Assembly: GCF_015555905.1 (NCBI RefSeq)
Contig: NZ_JADNLK010000014.1
Coordinates: 1 to 64,000 of the forward strand
Direction of reading: 5' to 3'
DNA: 64,000 nucleotides
From: Clostridium sp. D43t1_170807_H7
GTDB taxonomy: Bacteria > Bacillota > Clostridia > Clostridiales > Clostridiaceae
The notes beneath the pieces were generated by a model. The model was not told the origin of the DNA. It saw only the letters and a program-made list of their open reading frames with translations, and searched no databases. Below, one piece after another: positions 8,502 through 17,635 of the stretch. How positions within the stretch are numbered: the stretch's first letter is position 1; every line of letters begins with the position of its first letter. Both the position numbers and the translations under genes were made by a program.

Positions 8502-9229
8502 GAATGCTTACATTTTCAAAAAGATGTGCAAAGGAAATTTTAAGAGATCCACTTAATATAATGTTTGGATTAGGTTTTCCAATTGTCTTATTGTTGCTAC
8601 TTACTGCAATACAATCAAATATTCCAGTAAGTTTATTTGAAATTGAAAGTTTAACACCAGGTATTACTGTATTTGGTCTTTCATTTATGACACTTTTCTC
8701 TGCTACATTGGTGGCTAGAGATAGAGAAAGTGCTTTGCTACAAAGGCTATATACTACTCCATTAAAAGCTTTTGATTTTATTATAGGATATATAGTACCG
8801 ATTTTACCAATTGCAATATTACAATGTACAATTTGTTATGTTGTAGCAAGCTTTCTTGGACTACCTGTTACGATAAATATTGTATATGCCATTTTAGCGA
8901 TTATTCCTTTTGCAATTTTTCATATTGCACTTGGACTTTTATGTGGAAGCATTTTTAATGTAAAGCAAGTTGGTGGTATTTGTGGTGCTTTACTTACAAA
9001 TCTATCTGCTTGGCTTTCTGGAGTATGGTTTGACTTAGAGCTTGTAGGAGGTGTATTTGGTAAAATAGCGAATTTATTTCCATTTGTACATGCAGTAGAG
9101 CTTGAAAGAGCCATGATAAATGGGGACTTTGTAGGAGCAATATCAAGTATCTATCCTGTTGTTATATATGCCATTGTTGTAGTAATTGGTGCTGTATTAT
9201 TATTTTTATGGCAGATGAAAAAGCAATAA
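8498..9229 (+). CDS. ABC-2 type transporter permease
   Basis: 243 residues; the ATG overlaps the ATPase stop (ATGA) and AAAGGAGG precedes it. Six hydrophobic segments are visible (about 20-40, 55-75, 95-120, 125-150, 155-175 and 215-240), with the conserved loop VARDRESALLQRLYTTPL after the second. This is the ABC-2 membrane subunit that pairs with the preceding ATPase to export a drug, peptide or lipid. It ends the three-gene operon; no strong terminator directly follows. Confidence 0.9.
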   Translation: MRMLTFSKRCAKEILRDPLNIMFGLGFPIVLLLLLTAIQSNIPVSLFEIESLTPGITVFGLSFMTLFSATLVARDRESALLQRLYTTPLKAFDFIIGYIVPILPIAILQCTICYVVASFLGLPVTINIVYAILAIIPFAIFHIALGLLCGSIFNVKQVGGICGALLTNLSAWLSGVWFDLELVGGVFGKIANLFPFVHAVELERAMINGDFVGAISSIYPVVIYAIVVVIGAVLLFLWQMKKQ

Positions 9230-9298
9230 CTATTTGTGTAGGTAGTCATTATTATTATATGAAGATACAAACTTTATTTAAGGTAAACATTAAAAGTA

Positions 9299-9395
9299 TA
9301 GAAAGTATTAAATAAATATATATAATAAAATTATTAAGTTGATATAATATGCTGTTAAAGGTTGTCTATATAGGCAACCTTTAAGTTTAGATAAA
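9299..9395 (+). repeat. Duplicated gene tail with hairpin, copy A
   Basis: gaaagtattaaataaatata, then AAAGGTTG / CAACCTTT hairpin (9357-9382) and tttaagtttagataaata. The same series recurs at 11790-11856 after a decayed gene ending in GSIK. The rest of 9400-9730 is AT-rich with no coding or RNA signal that I can support. Confidence 0.75.
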
Positions 9396-9814
9396 TAAAG
9401 ATAAAATTTTGAAATATAGCCAAATAAATAGTTATTAGTATGAGTATCAATGGGTTCATTTATTTACAATACATTTGTTCTGATATAAAATAATATTAAT
9501 TATAGATGTATTTTTTGAATTTTATAGGAAATGTAAAAATTAAATTTATGGATAATTTTTATTAATTATTATCTGTTGTATAAAATATATAGAATTCTAA
9601 AGAGTAAAGAAGAAAAAAATATATATGCTATTATTTAGTATAGTTTTAAAAAGGTATATGTGTTAAAGATTTACAGGTAATGAAATAATAAGAGAGATCT
9701 ACAAATATAAAAGACATAAATTAATCTGTATAAATATGTGGTTCAAAGTTAAACTTAGCTGCTAAAAAAATTATTCTAAAAAATAAGGTTAAAAATATAT
9801 GTAATATATATACA

Positions 9815-11239
9815 TTGGAAAATATTAAAAGTACATTGGCAAAGGCTAAATCTTCTGGTATAGAAGGGACTGCTATTATAGACGTGGAAACAGTGGAATC
9901 AACTGAAGATAACGATTACGTTGAGTTGATATTAGAAAACATAGTGGTGACAGATATTAATATTTTTAAGCATAACGATATAAGAGAATATATACATTTT
10001 TACACTATTTCTAGGAAATCTGACAGAAAATTTGATATATATTTAAAAGGAATAACAAACCAGAATGAAACATGCAAAAAATTTGAGCTAATTGAAACAC
10101 GCAAATTTGATGACAGAATAAATGAAATTAAAGGCGAATGTGGAGTAAGCTATTTTGACCAAACTGGTGAGGGATTTGGAGATAAAAAAAATCAATTGGA
10201 ATGTCTAAAAGAAGAGTATAAAAAAATAATGGGAGAAGAATTAAATTTTCAGGTTTTACATTTTTGTAAGGCTAGAGATGCAAAGAAAACCTTCTTTCCA
10301 TTAAAAGATCTAGCATCTATACAAACTGAGGAAGATTTTTTTGGAATCAATATTAGTATTAATGGAATAATAGTTAAAGAAAGAATTCCTATGAAAAATA
10401 TTGGAGGTGGAGGTAATGGTGCAGTACAATACTATGCTGTATTTGAAACGAATAAACTTGGACACACGATAGACAGAAATGGGATTAATGCCAATGAAAA
10501 TAATAGTGACTTCTTGAGAATAGTAAAAAATACTATGAAACTTATTGATACAATAGTACAACAGAAGGAAAACGTTTCAAATAAGATTATAAAAAAGGAA
10601 ATAATAAATATAGGTGATTCAAAAACAATACAAGGGCTTTTTGGGGAGCTAGTTTGCATCAATAACGATAGTAATTTAATTAAGGATTGGGCTCCAATAT
10701 TTAGGAGTAATAATGATAGAAAGCCAGTGGATTTTGAGGGGAAAGAAAAATTTGTTGAGACTAAAACCAAGCTATTAACTGGATCGATGCAGGATGATAT
10801 TATTCATATAAACAGTGTAGACCAATTAGATCAATCCTGCGAAGTAGAATTACGAGTATTTTATTTAAAGAGATATCAAAATAGTGCCTCAAAAGGCCAA
10901 ACAATACTTGAGCTTATTAGTGATGTTAGTGATGAACTTCCAGAAGAGGAGGTTGATGAACTATTTGTGGGTATAGGAAATTATTTAAACATAAGTGATT
11001 TTAAGATAGAGTATGATAGAATTATGAATCAAATCAAAAATGGGCTAGCAAATGAAAAATTATTGGATCGATTTGAAGTTATAAGAGAAGATATATATAC
11101 AATTAATAAAGATTATATAGTCACAAAAGAAATGGAGAAAGATGGTTTTCAATCATATATAAATGGATATGACCTCGATTTAAAAAAAGTAAGAGATGCT
11201 AAGTATGAGTTTTCTAGTGTGTCTTATGAAGATAGCTAG
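9815..11239 (+). CDS. DUF4420-like protein with PD-(D/E)XK nuclease motif
   Basis: 474 residues from TTG 9815. There is no ribosome site and the frame stays open upstream to 9734, so the true start is uncertain and the 5-prime end may be lost. About residues 270-330 hold GLFGELVCI, DFEGKEKFVETKTK and a following HINSVDQL segment: a Glu in a helix, then D...E.K in a hairpin, the arrangement of PD-(D/E)XK nucleases and of the DUF4420 family. The C-terminal part (YDRIMNQIKN, then YDLDLKKV) also fits DUF4420. Such proteins are usually found in restriction or phage-defence clusters with a methyltransferase, HATPase and Z1 helicase-like partners; none is nearby, so this is an orphan. Confidence 0.7.
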   Translation: MENIKSTLAKAKSSGIEGTAIIDVETVESTEDNDYVELILENIVVTDINIFKHNDIREYIHFYTISRKSDRKFDIYLKGITNQNETCKKFELIETRKFDDRINEIKGECGVSYFDQTGEGFGDKKNQLECLKEEYKKIMGEELNFQVLHFCKARDAKKTFFPLKDLASIQTEEDFFGINISINGIIVKERIPMKNIGGGGNGAVQYYAVFETNKLGHTIDRNGINANENNSDFLRIVKNTMKLIDTIVQQKENVSNKIIKKEIINIGDSKTIQGLFGELVCINNDSNLIKDWAPIFRSNNDRKPVDFEGKEKFVETKTKLLTGSMQDDIIHINSVDQLDQSCEVELRVFYLKRYQNSASKGQTILELISDVSDELPEEEVDELFVGIGNYLNISDFKIEYDRIMNQIKNGLANEKLLDRFEVIREDIYTINKDYIVTKEMEKDGFQSYINGYDLDLKKVRDAKYEFSSVSYEDS

Positions 11240-11286
11240 TTTTATACAAACTTAAAATACTATTATTTAAGTGAACTTTATAGAGG

Positions 11287-11319
11287 AAAGACCGGTAACC
11301 TTAAAATTACCGGTTTTTA
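11287..11319 (+). terminator. Bidirectional terminator
   Basis: ACCGGTAA / TTACCGGT stem with a T-run, between the DUF4420-like gene and the convergent XRE remnant. It corresponds in position to the terminator at 22979. Confidence 0.8.
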
Positions 11320-11501
11320 AAATAAGTATAGTTAACATTAAGAATATCTACTATTTTTTTATATGTTCTGTTTGATAATTATATTTTTATCTTCATAATT
11401 ATATGCGCTATTAAAGCTTCTATTTAATAAATTAGAAATTTTATGTTGCACTAGGTTTCTAATAAGTCTAAGATATCTTAACTTTTGAACAAAAGTATTT
11501 A
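11318..11501 (-). pseudogene. Decayed XRE regulator gene, related to 22994-23200
   Basis: Read on the minus strand, this stretch aligns over its whole length with the intact XRE gene at 22994-23200: both share the aagtctaagatatctta segment, the catgttg/tatgttg region and the terminal aacattaagaa. It has accumulated stops and indels. Like the intact copy it lies convergently and immediately behind a putative nuclease gene, sharing its terminator. Confidence 0.8.
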
Positions 11502-11645
11502 AGTATATATATTAATAATAGTATTAATATTAAAATGATAGCTGGTATTTTGTTAGACTTTTTATTAAATTCTATATTTTAAAATTAAAGCATTAATGTA
11601 TTACAAATTAAACAAAAGTGGAGGTAAGCTAATTTTAACTCGACT

Positions 11646-11675
11646 TAAAAGTATAGGCTTATGGGGCTATACTTT
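11646..11675 (+). repeat. Perfect 10-bp hairpin
   Basis: AAAAGTATAG, ten-base loop, CTATACTTTT. It could act as a terminator, but it lies inside decayed coding sequence with no clear gene upstream. Confidence 0.55.
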
Positions 11676-11677
11676 TA

Positions 11678-11803
11678 GGAGCTTATGAGTATAAAGGATA
11701 TAATACTTATGGCCCATGGAAGCTAATAGGAGGTATGAACAGAAATCATCTAAACTTAGATGAAATACAGAAAGCTATTGATTTTGTAGGAAGTATTAAA
11801 TAA
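11678..11803 (+). pseudogene. C-terminal remnant of an unrecognised gene
   Basis: Open frame of 41 codons containing YNTYGPWKLIGGMNRNHL and ending DEIQKAIDFVGSIK. No start is present and the upstream sequence is interrupted by stops. I do not recognise the family. Its final codons and 3-prime flank are duplicated at 9299-9395. Confidence 0.5.
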
Positions 11804-11856
11804 ATATAATACGTTATTAAGGTTGTCTATATGGGCAACCTTTAAGTTTAGATAAA
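11790..11856 (+). repeat. Duplicated gene tail with hairpin, copy B
   Basis: ggaagtattaaataaatata, AAGGTTG / CAACCTT hairpin (11819-11842), then tttaagtttagataaata; matches copy A at 9299-9395. Confidence 0.75.
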
Positions 11857-11997
11857 TATATACATTTTCGTTTAAAAACAATAGAAATAAAAGTTACAAT
11901 AATGAAAGATAAATGTAATGTAATAAGATATCAGATTAAAGAATCAGGAATTATAATAAAGGTATAAGGTTAATATAGCACTAAGGAGATGATAGTA

Positions 11998-12084
11998 ATG
12001 AAAAAAGTATTAGAAGTTATAAAGGTACTTGGATTAGTTATATTAGTAGGTTATGATGAGGAAAAATTTCATTTAAAACATTAA
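11998..12084 (+). CDS. Small peptide, 28 aa, possibly a truncated gene
   Basis: ATG 11998 is preceded by AAGGAGATGATAGTA. The peptide starts MKKVLEVIKVLGLVILVG, a short hydrophobic N-terminus like a signal anchor, and then ends after ten polar residues. It is 20 bp upstream of the first response regulator. It may be the stump of a membrane or secreted protein gene, or a real small membrane peptide cotranscribed with the Bce-type module. Confidence 0.4.
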   Translation: MKKVLEVIKVLGLVILVGYDEEKFHLKH

Positions 12085-12104
12085 TAAGTTTTGAGGGGAA
12101 TAAT

Positions 12105-12776
12105 ATGAATAAGATTTTTATAGTAGAAGATGAAAAGACAATAAGAGAGGAACTTAGTATATTTTTAAGTAGGTATGGATACAAGATTGAAGCACCAGAT
12201 AATTTTGAAAATATTATAGACAAAATAAAAGATAGTGATCCAGATTTAATACTTTTAGATATAAATCTCCCTATATTTGATGGATATTATATTTGTAGGG
12301 AAATAAGAAAGTTTTCTGAAGTTCCAATTATAGTTGTCACAAGTAGAAACAGTGATGTTGATGAACTTATGAGTATGAATTTAGGAGCAGATGATTTTAT
12401 AACTAAGCCGTATAATACTCATATTTTAGTAGCTAGAATAGAAGCTATATTAAAAAGAGTAAATAGGAATTCTAATGTATATGATATCATAGAGTATAAT
12501 GGGATGAAAGTTAATCTATCCAATGGAACAGTTTCATATAGTGATAAGATTATTGAAATAACAAAAAATGAATTAAAAATAATTTCGTATTTAATAAAGA
12601 ATAAGGGGAAAATAGTATCAAGAGAAGAGTTAATGAACTATCTTTGGGACTGTGAAATGTTTATTGATGATAATACACTATCTGTTAATGTTACAAGGAT
12701 AAGAAAAAAACTTGCTGAGATTGGATTAAGCAATATTATAGAGACTAGAAGAGGGTTAGGGTACATAGTTGTATGA
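12105..12776 (+). CDS. Response regulator, OmpR/BceR type (module 1)
   Basis: 223 residues; ATG 12105 follows GAGGGG. Receiver domain (1-120): the acidic pair in VEDEK, phospho-acceptor Asp in LILLDINLPIFDGY near residue 51, the VVTSR switch residue and TKPYN lysine. C-terminal winged helix (about 130-223) ends TRRGLGYIV. It is the cytoplasmic transcription factor of a peptide-antibiotic sensing module and should activate the promoter before the ATPase gene at 14040. The kinase gene overlaps its stop by four bases. Confidence 0.92.
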   Translation: MNKIFIVEDEKTIREELSIFLSRYGYKIEAPDNFENIIDKIKDSDPDLILLDINLPIFDGYYICREIRKFSEVPIIVVTSRNSDVDELMSMNLGADDFITKPYNTHILVARIEAILKRVNRNSNVYDIIEYNGMKVNLSNGTVSYSDKIIEITKNELKIISYLIKNKGKIVSREELMNYLWDCEMFIDDNTLSVNVTRIRKKLAEIGLSNIIETRRGLGYIVV

Positions 12777-13780
12777 GTGTAATTACATATATAAAAGAAA
12801 GATTAGTATTTATAGTAATTAATTTAATTATAGCTCTTTTATTATCCCTATTAATGAGAGGTATATCAGTACCAATAAACATAATAGCAATAGTACTTTT
12901 TATATGGTTTATGCCATTAATAACATATATGAGTATAGAGTTTTTTAAATTTAAAAAGTATATAGATAATTTAACTGAAACAGCAAAAAATTTAGATATA
13001 AAATATTTACTACCAGAAGTTATAGATGAAGCAGGATTTCAAGAAGCAAAAATAATTAATAGTGTATTAAAGGAATGTAATGCATCTATGCATGAAAAGG
13101 TTAATTATTATAAAGATGAGCAGTCTGAATATAGAGAATATATAGAAACATGGGTTCATGAAATAAAAACTCCTATAGCATCTGCAAAGCTTATTTTAGA
13201 TAACGATGACAGCATTTTAAGTAAAAGAGTAGGCTATGAGATTAAGAGAGTAGATGCTTTTGTTGAGCAGGTTTTATATTATGCTAGAAGTAGTGATGTA
13301 AGTAAGGATTACATAATAAAAGAATTTAACCTAAGAAGTGTAGTTATCGGAGCTGTAAAATCAAACAGCAGAGACTTTATAAATAAAAAAATTAAGATAG
13401 ATATAAAAGAAATAGAAGGAATTATTTATAGCGATAAAAAGTGGATTGAATTTATAGTAAATCAGATTATTGTAAATGCAATAAAGTTCTCAAAGGAATA
13501 TGGAGTAGTTTCAATATCCTCTAATATAAATGAGAATAATATAACTTTAACTATTAAAGATAATGGTGTAGGTATAAATGAGAAAGATATAAACAGAGTA
13601 TTTGAAAAAGGCTTTACAGGGGAAAATGGACGAAGATTTGGTAAGTCTACTGGTATAGGTCTTTATTTATGCAAAAAGCTTTGTGATAAATTAGGAATAG
13701 GCATAGAATTAACTTCTAAGGTAGGAGAAGGAACAGAAGTAAAATTAAATTTTCCTATTGGAAAGTTTACTGATTTTTAA
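12773..13780 (+). CDS. Intramembrane-sensing histidine kinase, BceS type (module 1)
   Basis: 335 residues; ATG overlaps the regulator stop. Two adjacent transmembrane helices (about 10-28 and 32-55) with almost no external loop, as in BceS kinases, which cannot sense ligand alone and are driven by their ABC transporter. H-box WVHEIKTPIASAKL near residue 127, N-box VNAIKFSKEY, G1 DNGVGINEKD, and G2 GKSTGIGLYLCKKL. It phosphorylates the regulator encoded just upstream. A terminator follows, separating it from the transporter genes. Confidence 0.92.
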   Translation: MSVITYIKERLVFIVINLIIALLLSLLMRGISVPINIIAIVLFIWFMPLITYMSIEFFKFKKYIDNLTETAKNLDIKYLLPEVIDEAGFQEAKIINSVLKECNASMHEKVNYYKDEQSEYREYIETWVHEIKTPIASAKLILDNDDSILSKRVGYEIKRVDAFVEQVLYYARSSDVSKDYIIKEFNLRSVVIGAVKSNSRDFINKKIKIDIKEIEGIIYSDKKWIEFIVNQIIVNAIKFSKEYGVVSISSNINENNITLTIKDNGVGINEKDINRVFEKGFTGENGRRFGKSTGIGLYLCKKLCDKLGIGIELTSKVGEGTEVKLNFPIGKFTDF

Positions 13781-13810
13781 TAAGAATAAAAATTAAAGAG
13801 TTAATGTATA

Positions 13811-13868
13811 GAAAAGCTGATAATATAACCTGAAATGTGGAAGAGGTTACATATCAGCTTTTTATATT
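13811..13868 (+). terminator. Rho-independent terminator
   Basis: AAGCTGATA / TATCAGCTT stem with an inner TAACCT / AGGTTA pairing and a T-run, ending the regulator-kinase transcript of module 1. The 170 bp beyond it should hold the regulated promoter of the ABC genes. Confidence 0.8.
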
Positions 13869-14039
13869 TTAGATTAACTTGCAAAAATGTAAGATTACTG
13901 ACATGTAGTTCAATATGTATTTATTCTATAGACGGATAAAATAAATAATGAAGGTATACCAATTAGATATTAACTTAATAATAAAAGTTTTAAGCAATAA
14001 GATTTACTTTGCAATTAAAATAAATGGAGGGAAAGTTAT

Positions 14040-14807
14040 ATGAAAAATATATTAAAGGTTGAAAAAATAGAAAAATATTATGGAAATAAAGGTAATATAA
14101 CAAAAGCTATAGATAATATAAGTTTTAGGGTTGATAAAGGGGAATTTGTAGGAATAATGGGACCATCAGGTTCTGGTAAGACTACACTTCTTAACTGTAT
14201 ATCAACAATAGATAGTGTTACTACAGGAAACATAATTATAAATGATAAAGATATTACTAAACTGAAGTCAAAGAAACTAGAGCAGTTTAGAAAAGATGAG
14301 CTTGGATTTATATTTCAAGATTTTAATCTATTAGATACATTAACAGCTTATGAAAATATTGCTTTAGCATTAACAATTCAAGGGGTAAATCCTAGAGAAA
14401 TTGATGACAAAATAAAGAGTGTAGCTAATAACTTAGATATAGTAAAAGTACTAAATAATTACCCATATCAAATGTCAGGAGGACAAAAACAGAGAGTTGC
14501 ATGTGCAAGGGCAATAGTTACTAATCCATCTTTGATTTTAGCTGATGAGCCTACAGGAGCTTTAGATTCTAAGTCATCAAGGCTTTTATTAGATTCTTTT
14601 GAAAGATTAAATAGAGAATTAGAGGCTACAATTCTAATGGTTACCCATGATGCATTTACAGCTAGCTATGCTCATAGAATTTTATTTATTAAAGATGGAA
14701 GAGTTTTTAATGAGTTAGTAAGAGGAAATGATACAAGAAAAGAGTTCTTTAATAGAATAATTGAAGTTGTAACTTTACTTGGGGGTGATGTAGAAAATGT
14801 ATTCTAA
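14040..14807 (+). CDS. ABC transporter ATPase, BceA type (module 1)
   Basis: 255 residues; ATG 14040 follows GGAGGG. Walker A GPSGSGKTTLLN near residue 42, Q-loop FIFQDFNLLD, signature MSGGQKQRVACARAI, Walker B LILADEPTGALD, and H-loop MVTHDAFTASYA. This belongs to the MacB/LolD/BceA group, which couples to FtsX-type permeases to free lipid-linked targets from antimicrobial peptides. It overlaps the permease start by 11 bp, so the two are translationally coupled. Confidence 0.92.
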   Translation: MKNILKVEKIEKYYGNKGNITKAIDNISFRVDKGEFVGIMGPSGSGKTTLLNCISTIDSVTTGNIIINDKDITKLKSKKLEQFRKDELGFIFQDFNLLDTLTAYENIALALTIQGVNPREIDDKIKSVANNLDIVKVLNNYPYQMSGGQKQRVACARAIVTNPSLILADEPTGALDSKSSRLLLDSFERLNRELEATILMVTHDAFTASYAHRILFIKDGRVFNELVRGNDTRKEFFNRIIEVVTLLGGDVENVF

Positions 14808-16848
14808 AATAGCAATAAATAATGTAAAAAAGAGTTTTAAAGATTATACTATATATTTTTTAACTATAGCACTTGCAGTATGTATATTTTATAGTTTTAA
14901 TTCAATAGGAGCTCAGAAAGCAGTATTAGAGATGACTAATAGAACAGATGAGTATATAGACTTAATACAGATGCTGATATCTATATTATCTGTATTTGTT
15001 TCATTTATTTTAGGTGGACTTATACTTTATGCAAATAATTTCTTGATAAAAAAGAGAAAAAAAGAACTTGCAATTTATATGACATTAGGTATGAGTAAAA
15101 GAAAAATATCTAAAATATTGATATCTGAAACTTTAATAGTTGGAGTTGGGTCTTTAGTAGTTGGTTTATTGTTAGGACTTTTAGCATCACAAGGGTTATC
15201 TTTGTTTACAGCTAAACTTTTTGAGGCAGATATGTCTCAGTTTAAGTTTATAATATCAGGATCAGCGATTATAAAGACAGTACTTTATTTTGCTTTAATA
15301 TTTGGAGTTATAATCATATTTAATACTAGAATTATTTCTAAATATAAACTTATAGATATGATAAATGCAGAGCGTAAAAATGAAGAGGTTAAAATTAAGA
15401 GTACATTAATATCATCTATAATATTTATAATATCATCAGCTATTTTAATAGCTGCATATTACCTTGTTACCAAGAGTGGATTAAATCCAGAGGATAATAG
15501 ATTTAAATTGTCTATAATTTTAGGGATAATAGGAACAGTTGGGGTTTTCTTTGGGATATCAGGATTCTTATTAGCTATAATTAGAAAAAGTAAAAATATA
15601 TATTTTAAAAATTTAAATATATTTATTACTAGACAAATAAGTAGTAAGGTTAATACTTATTTTATTTCAATGTCTATAATTTCACTTATGCTATTTGTTA
15701 CTATAGTTTCATTATCAACAGGGTTTTCAGCTAAAAATGCATTAGAGGCTGGTATTGTAGCACCTTTTGATGCATCAGTAAAGCTTTTTACTGATGAAGA
15801 TTGTAAATATAAAAGTGTAGAAGATATTATGAAAAAAGTTAATCATGATTTTAAGGATGATAAATATATCTTTTTCAATGAGTATAAAATAAATGGGATA
15901 GATGTTGCAGATATATTAAGAGATTATGCAGTTGGAAGCTTAAAAAAGGATATAGATAATGGGAAAGAAAGATGGGGATTTATTAAGGCACTAAAAATAT
16001 CTGATTACAATAAAATAAGAGATATATATGGTGAAAAACCATTAAATCTAAATAATGATGAAGTTTTATTACTTTCAAATGCTGAAGGAGCTAAAGAATC
16101 AGTAAAGAATTTAATAAAGAGTAATACGACTATAGATATAAATGGAAAAGAATATAAAGTAGCAAATAAAGAGTATTTAAATGAAGCGATATGGAATTCA
16201 TCTACAGCAGATAATACTTTAACACTGATAGTACCAGATAATATAAATGAAAATATGGAACTTGTTAGTGCATATATGGATGTAAATTATAATAATCCAA
16301 ATGATATAAAAGCAGAAGAAAATATGAGGAAAACATTTAAGGCTATGGGAGGTACAACAAGTGAGGTTGGAAATTCTAACTCATACAAAGATAGCGAAGA
16401 TATTAGTATGCTTCCTATGGTTATTACAACAAAGCAGTCAGTATATGCTTCTAATAGAGGAACAAGTACTATGATTTTATATTTAGCCTTATACCTAGGA
16501 GTAGTATTTTTAATTTCAAGTGGTGCAGTTCTAGCACTTCAACAATTATCTGAAGCAAGTGATAGTAGTGATAGATACAAGGCTTTAAAGAGAATTGGTG
16601 CAACTGAAAAAATGATAAATAAATCTATATTTAAGCAAACAGCAATATACTTTGTAATGCCTCTTATACCTGCAATAATAAGTTCAATAGTTGGAATAAA
16701 TGTAGTAAATGATTTCTTAGAGATATTCGGAAAATCAAATATAATTCCAGCAGCACTTATTACGTTAGTAGTACTTATTATTGTTTATGGAGGGTACTTC
16801 TATGTAACATATACAGGATATAAAAGTATAATTAAAAATAATAAATAA
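14797..16848 (+). CDS. FtsX-family permease, BceB type (module 1)
   Basis: 683 residues. Ten predicted helices: one near the N-terminus (about 17-38), a group at 55-75, 105-130, 150-175, then 205-225, 235-260 and 285-310, a large external domain (about 315-545) that would bind the peptide, and three C-terminal helices (about 550-575, 610-640, 650-675). The KKRKKELAIYMTLGMSKRKI segment after helix 2 is the FtsX coupling region. Size and layout match BceB, the sensor and detoxifying part of bacitracin-type resistance. Ligand unknown. Confidence 0.9.
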   Translation: MYSKIAINNVKKSFKDYTIYFLTIALAVCIFYSFNSIGAQKAVLEMTNRTDEYIDLIQMLISILSVFVSFILGGLILYANNFLIKKRKKELAIYMTLGMSKRKISKILISETLIVGVGSLVVGLLLGLLASQGLSLFTAKLFEADMSQFKFIISGSAIIKTVLYFALIFGVIIIFNTRIISKYKLIDMINAERKNEEVKIKSTLISSIIFIISSAILIAAYYLVTKSGLNPEDNRFKLSIILGIIGTVGVFFGISGFLLAIIRKSKNIYFKNLNIFITRQISSKVNTYFISMSIISLMLFVTIVSLSTGFSAKNALEAGIVAPFDASVKLFTDEDCKYKSVEDIMKKVNHDFKDDKYIFFNEYKINGIDVADILRDYAVGSLKKDIDNGKERWGFIKALKISDYNKIRDIYGEKPLNLNNDEVLLLSNAEGAKESVKNLIKSNTTIDINGKEYKVANKEYLNEAIWNSSTADNTLTLIVPDNINENMELVSAYMDVNYNNPNDIKAEENMRKTFKAMGGTTSEVGNSNSYKDSEDISMLPMVITTKQSVYASNRGTSTMILYLALYLGVVFLISSGAVLALQQLSEASDSSDRYKALKRIGATEKMINKSIFKQTAIYFVMPLIPAIISSIVGINVVNDFLEIFGKSNIIPAALITLVVLIIVYGGYFYVTYTGYKSIIKNNK

Positions 16849-16859
16849 TTTCTATGATG

Positions 16860-16897
16860 ATAAGAGTGAGCAATTAATTTGTTCACTCTTATTAATT
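16860..16897 (+). terminator. Rho-independent terminator
   Basis: AAGAGTGAGCAA / TTGTTCACTCTT stem followed by a T-containing tract, between module 1 and module 2. Confidence 0.85.
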
Positions 16898-16966
16898 TAC
16901 ATTATTATTAAATATGTGGTATATAATAAATAGGAAAGGTATGGATTGTTTATAAAGGAGAAAAAT

Positions 16967-17635
16967 ATGAAGGAAATATTATTAATAGAAGATGATTTAG
17001 ATTTAGCTAGAGAGTTATCATTATCTTTAAATAAATGGGCATTTAAAGTTTATCAGATAGAAAGATTTGATGATATATTAAAAGAATTTTTAGAGAATAA
17101 ACCTATGTTAGTAATAATGGATGTAAATCTACCTTATTTTGATGGATTTTACTGGTGTGAAAAAATAAGGGATATTTCAAAGGTTCCTATAATATTTTTA
17201 TCTTCAAGGGATTCCAATATGGATGTAATAATGGGAATAAATAATGGAGGAGATGATTATATTACAAAGCCATTTTCTGTAGAAGTATTAATAAGTAAGA
17301 TAAATGCTTTACTTAGGAGAAGTTATGATTATGTAAGTTCTGATTCACTTCTTTATTATGATGATATTATTTTAGATACAGAAAAATGTATATTGAAAAA
17401 AGCTGATAAATCAGTAGAGTTAACTAAAAATGAGTTAAAGATATTATCGGTATTAATAAAAAATAAAGATAAGTTAGTATCAAGGGATAAGATTATGATG
17501 AGTCTTTGGGATGATGATGAATTTGTAAATGATAATACTCTAACTGTTAATATAACAAGGCTTAGAAATAAGTTAAAGGATATAGGAGTTGAAGATTTTA
17601 TAAAAACTAAGAAGGGATTAGGGTATATGGTATAG
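16967..17635 (+). CDS. Response regulator, OmpR/BceR type (module 2)
   Basis: 222 residues from ATG 16967, which has AAAGGAG six bases upstream; the TTG at 16946 lacks one. Receiver with IEDDLDLA acidic pair, phospho-Asp in MVIMDVNLPYFDGFYW, switch Ser in FLSSRDSN, lysine in TKPFS; winged helix ending TKKGLGYMV. It is a paralogue of the regulator at 12105, the same length and alignable throughout, so the two modules arose by duplication or repeated acquisition. The kinase start overlaps its last base. Confidence 0.92.
   Translation: MKEILLIEDDLDLARELSLSLNKWAFKVYQIERFDDILKEFLENKPMLVIMDVNLPYFDGFYWCEKIRDISKVPIIFLSSRDSNMDVIMGINNGGDDYITKPFSVEVLISKINALLRRSYDYVSSDSLLYYDDIILDTEKCILKKADKSVELTKNELKILSVLIKNKDKLVSRDKIMMSLWDDDEFVNDNTLTVNITRLRNKLKDIGVEDFIKTKKGLGYMV

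Noticed and set aside
10310-10770. Minus-strand frames inside the DUF4420-like gene
   Set aside because: Serine/isoleucine-rich shadows without ribosome sites.
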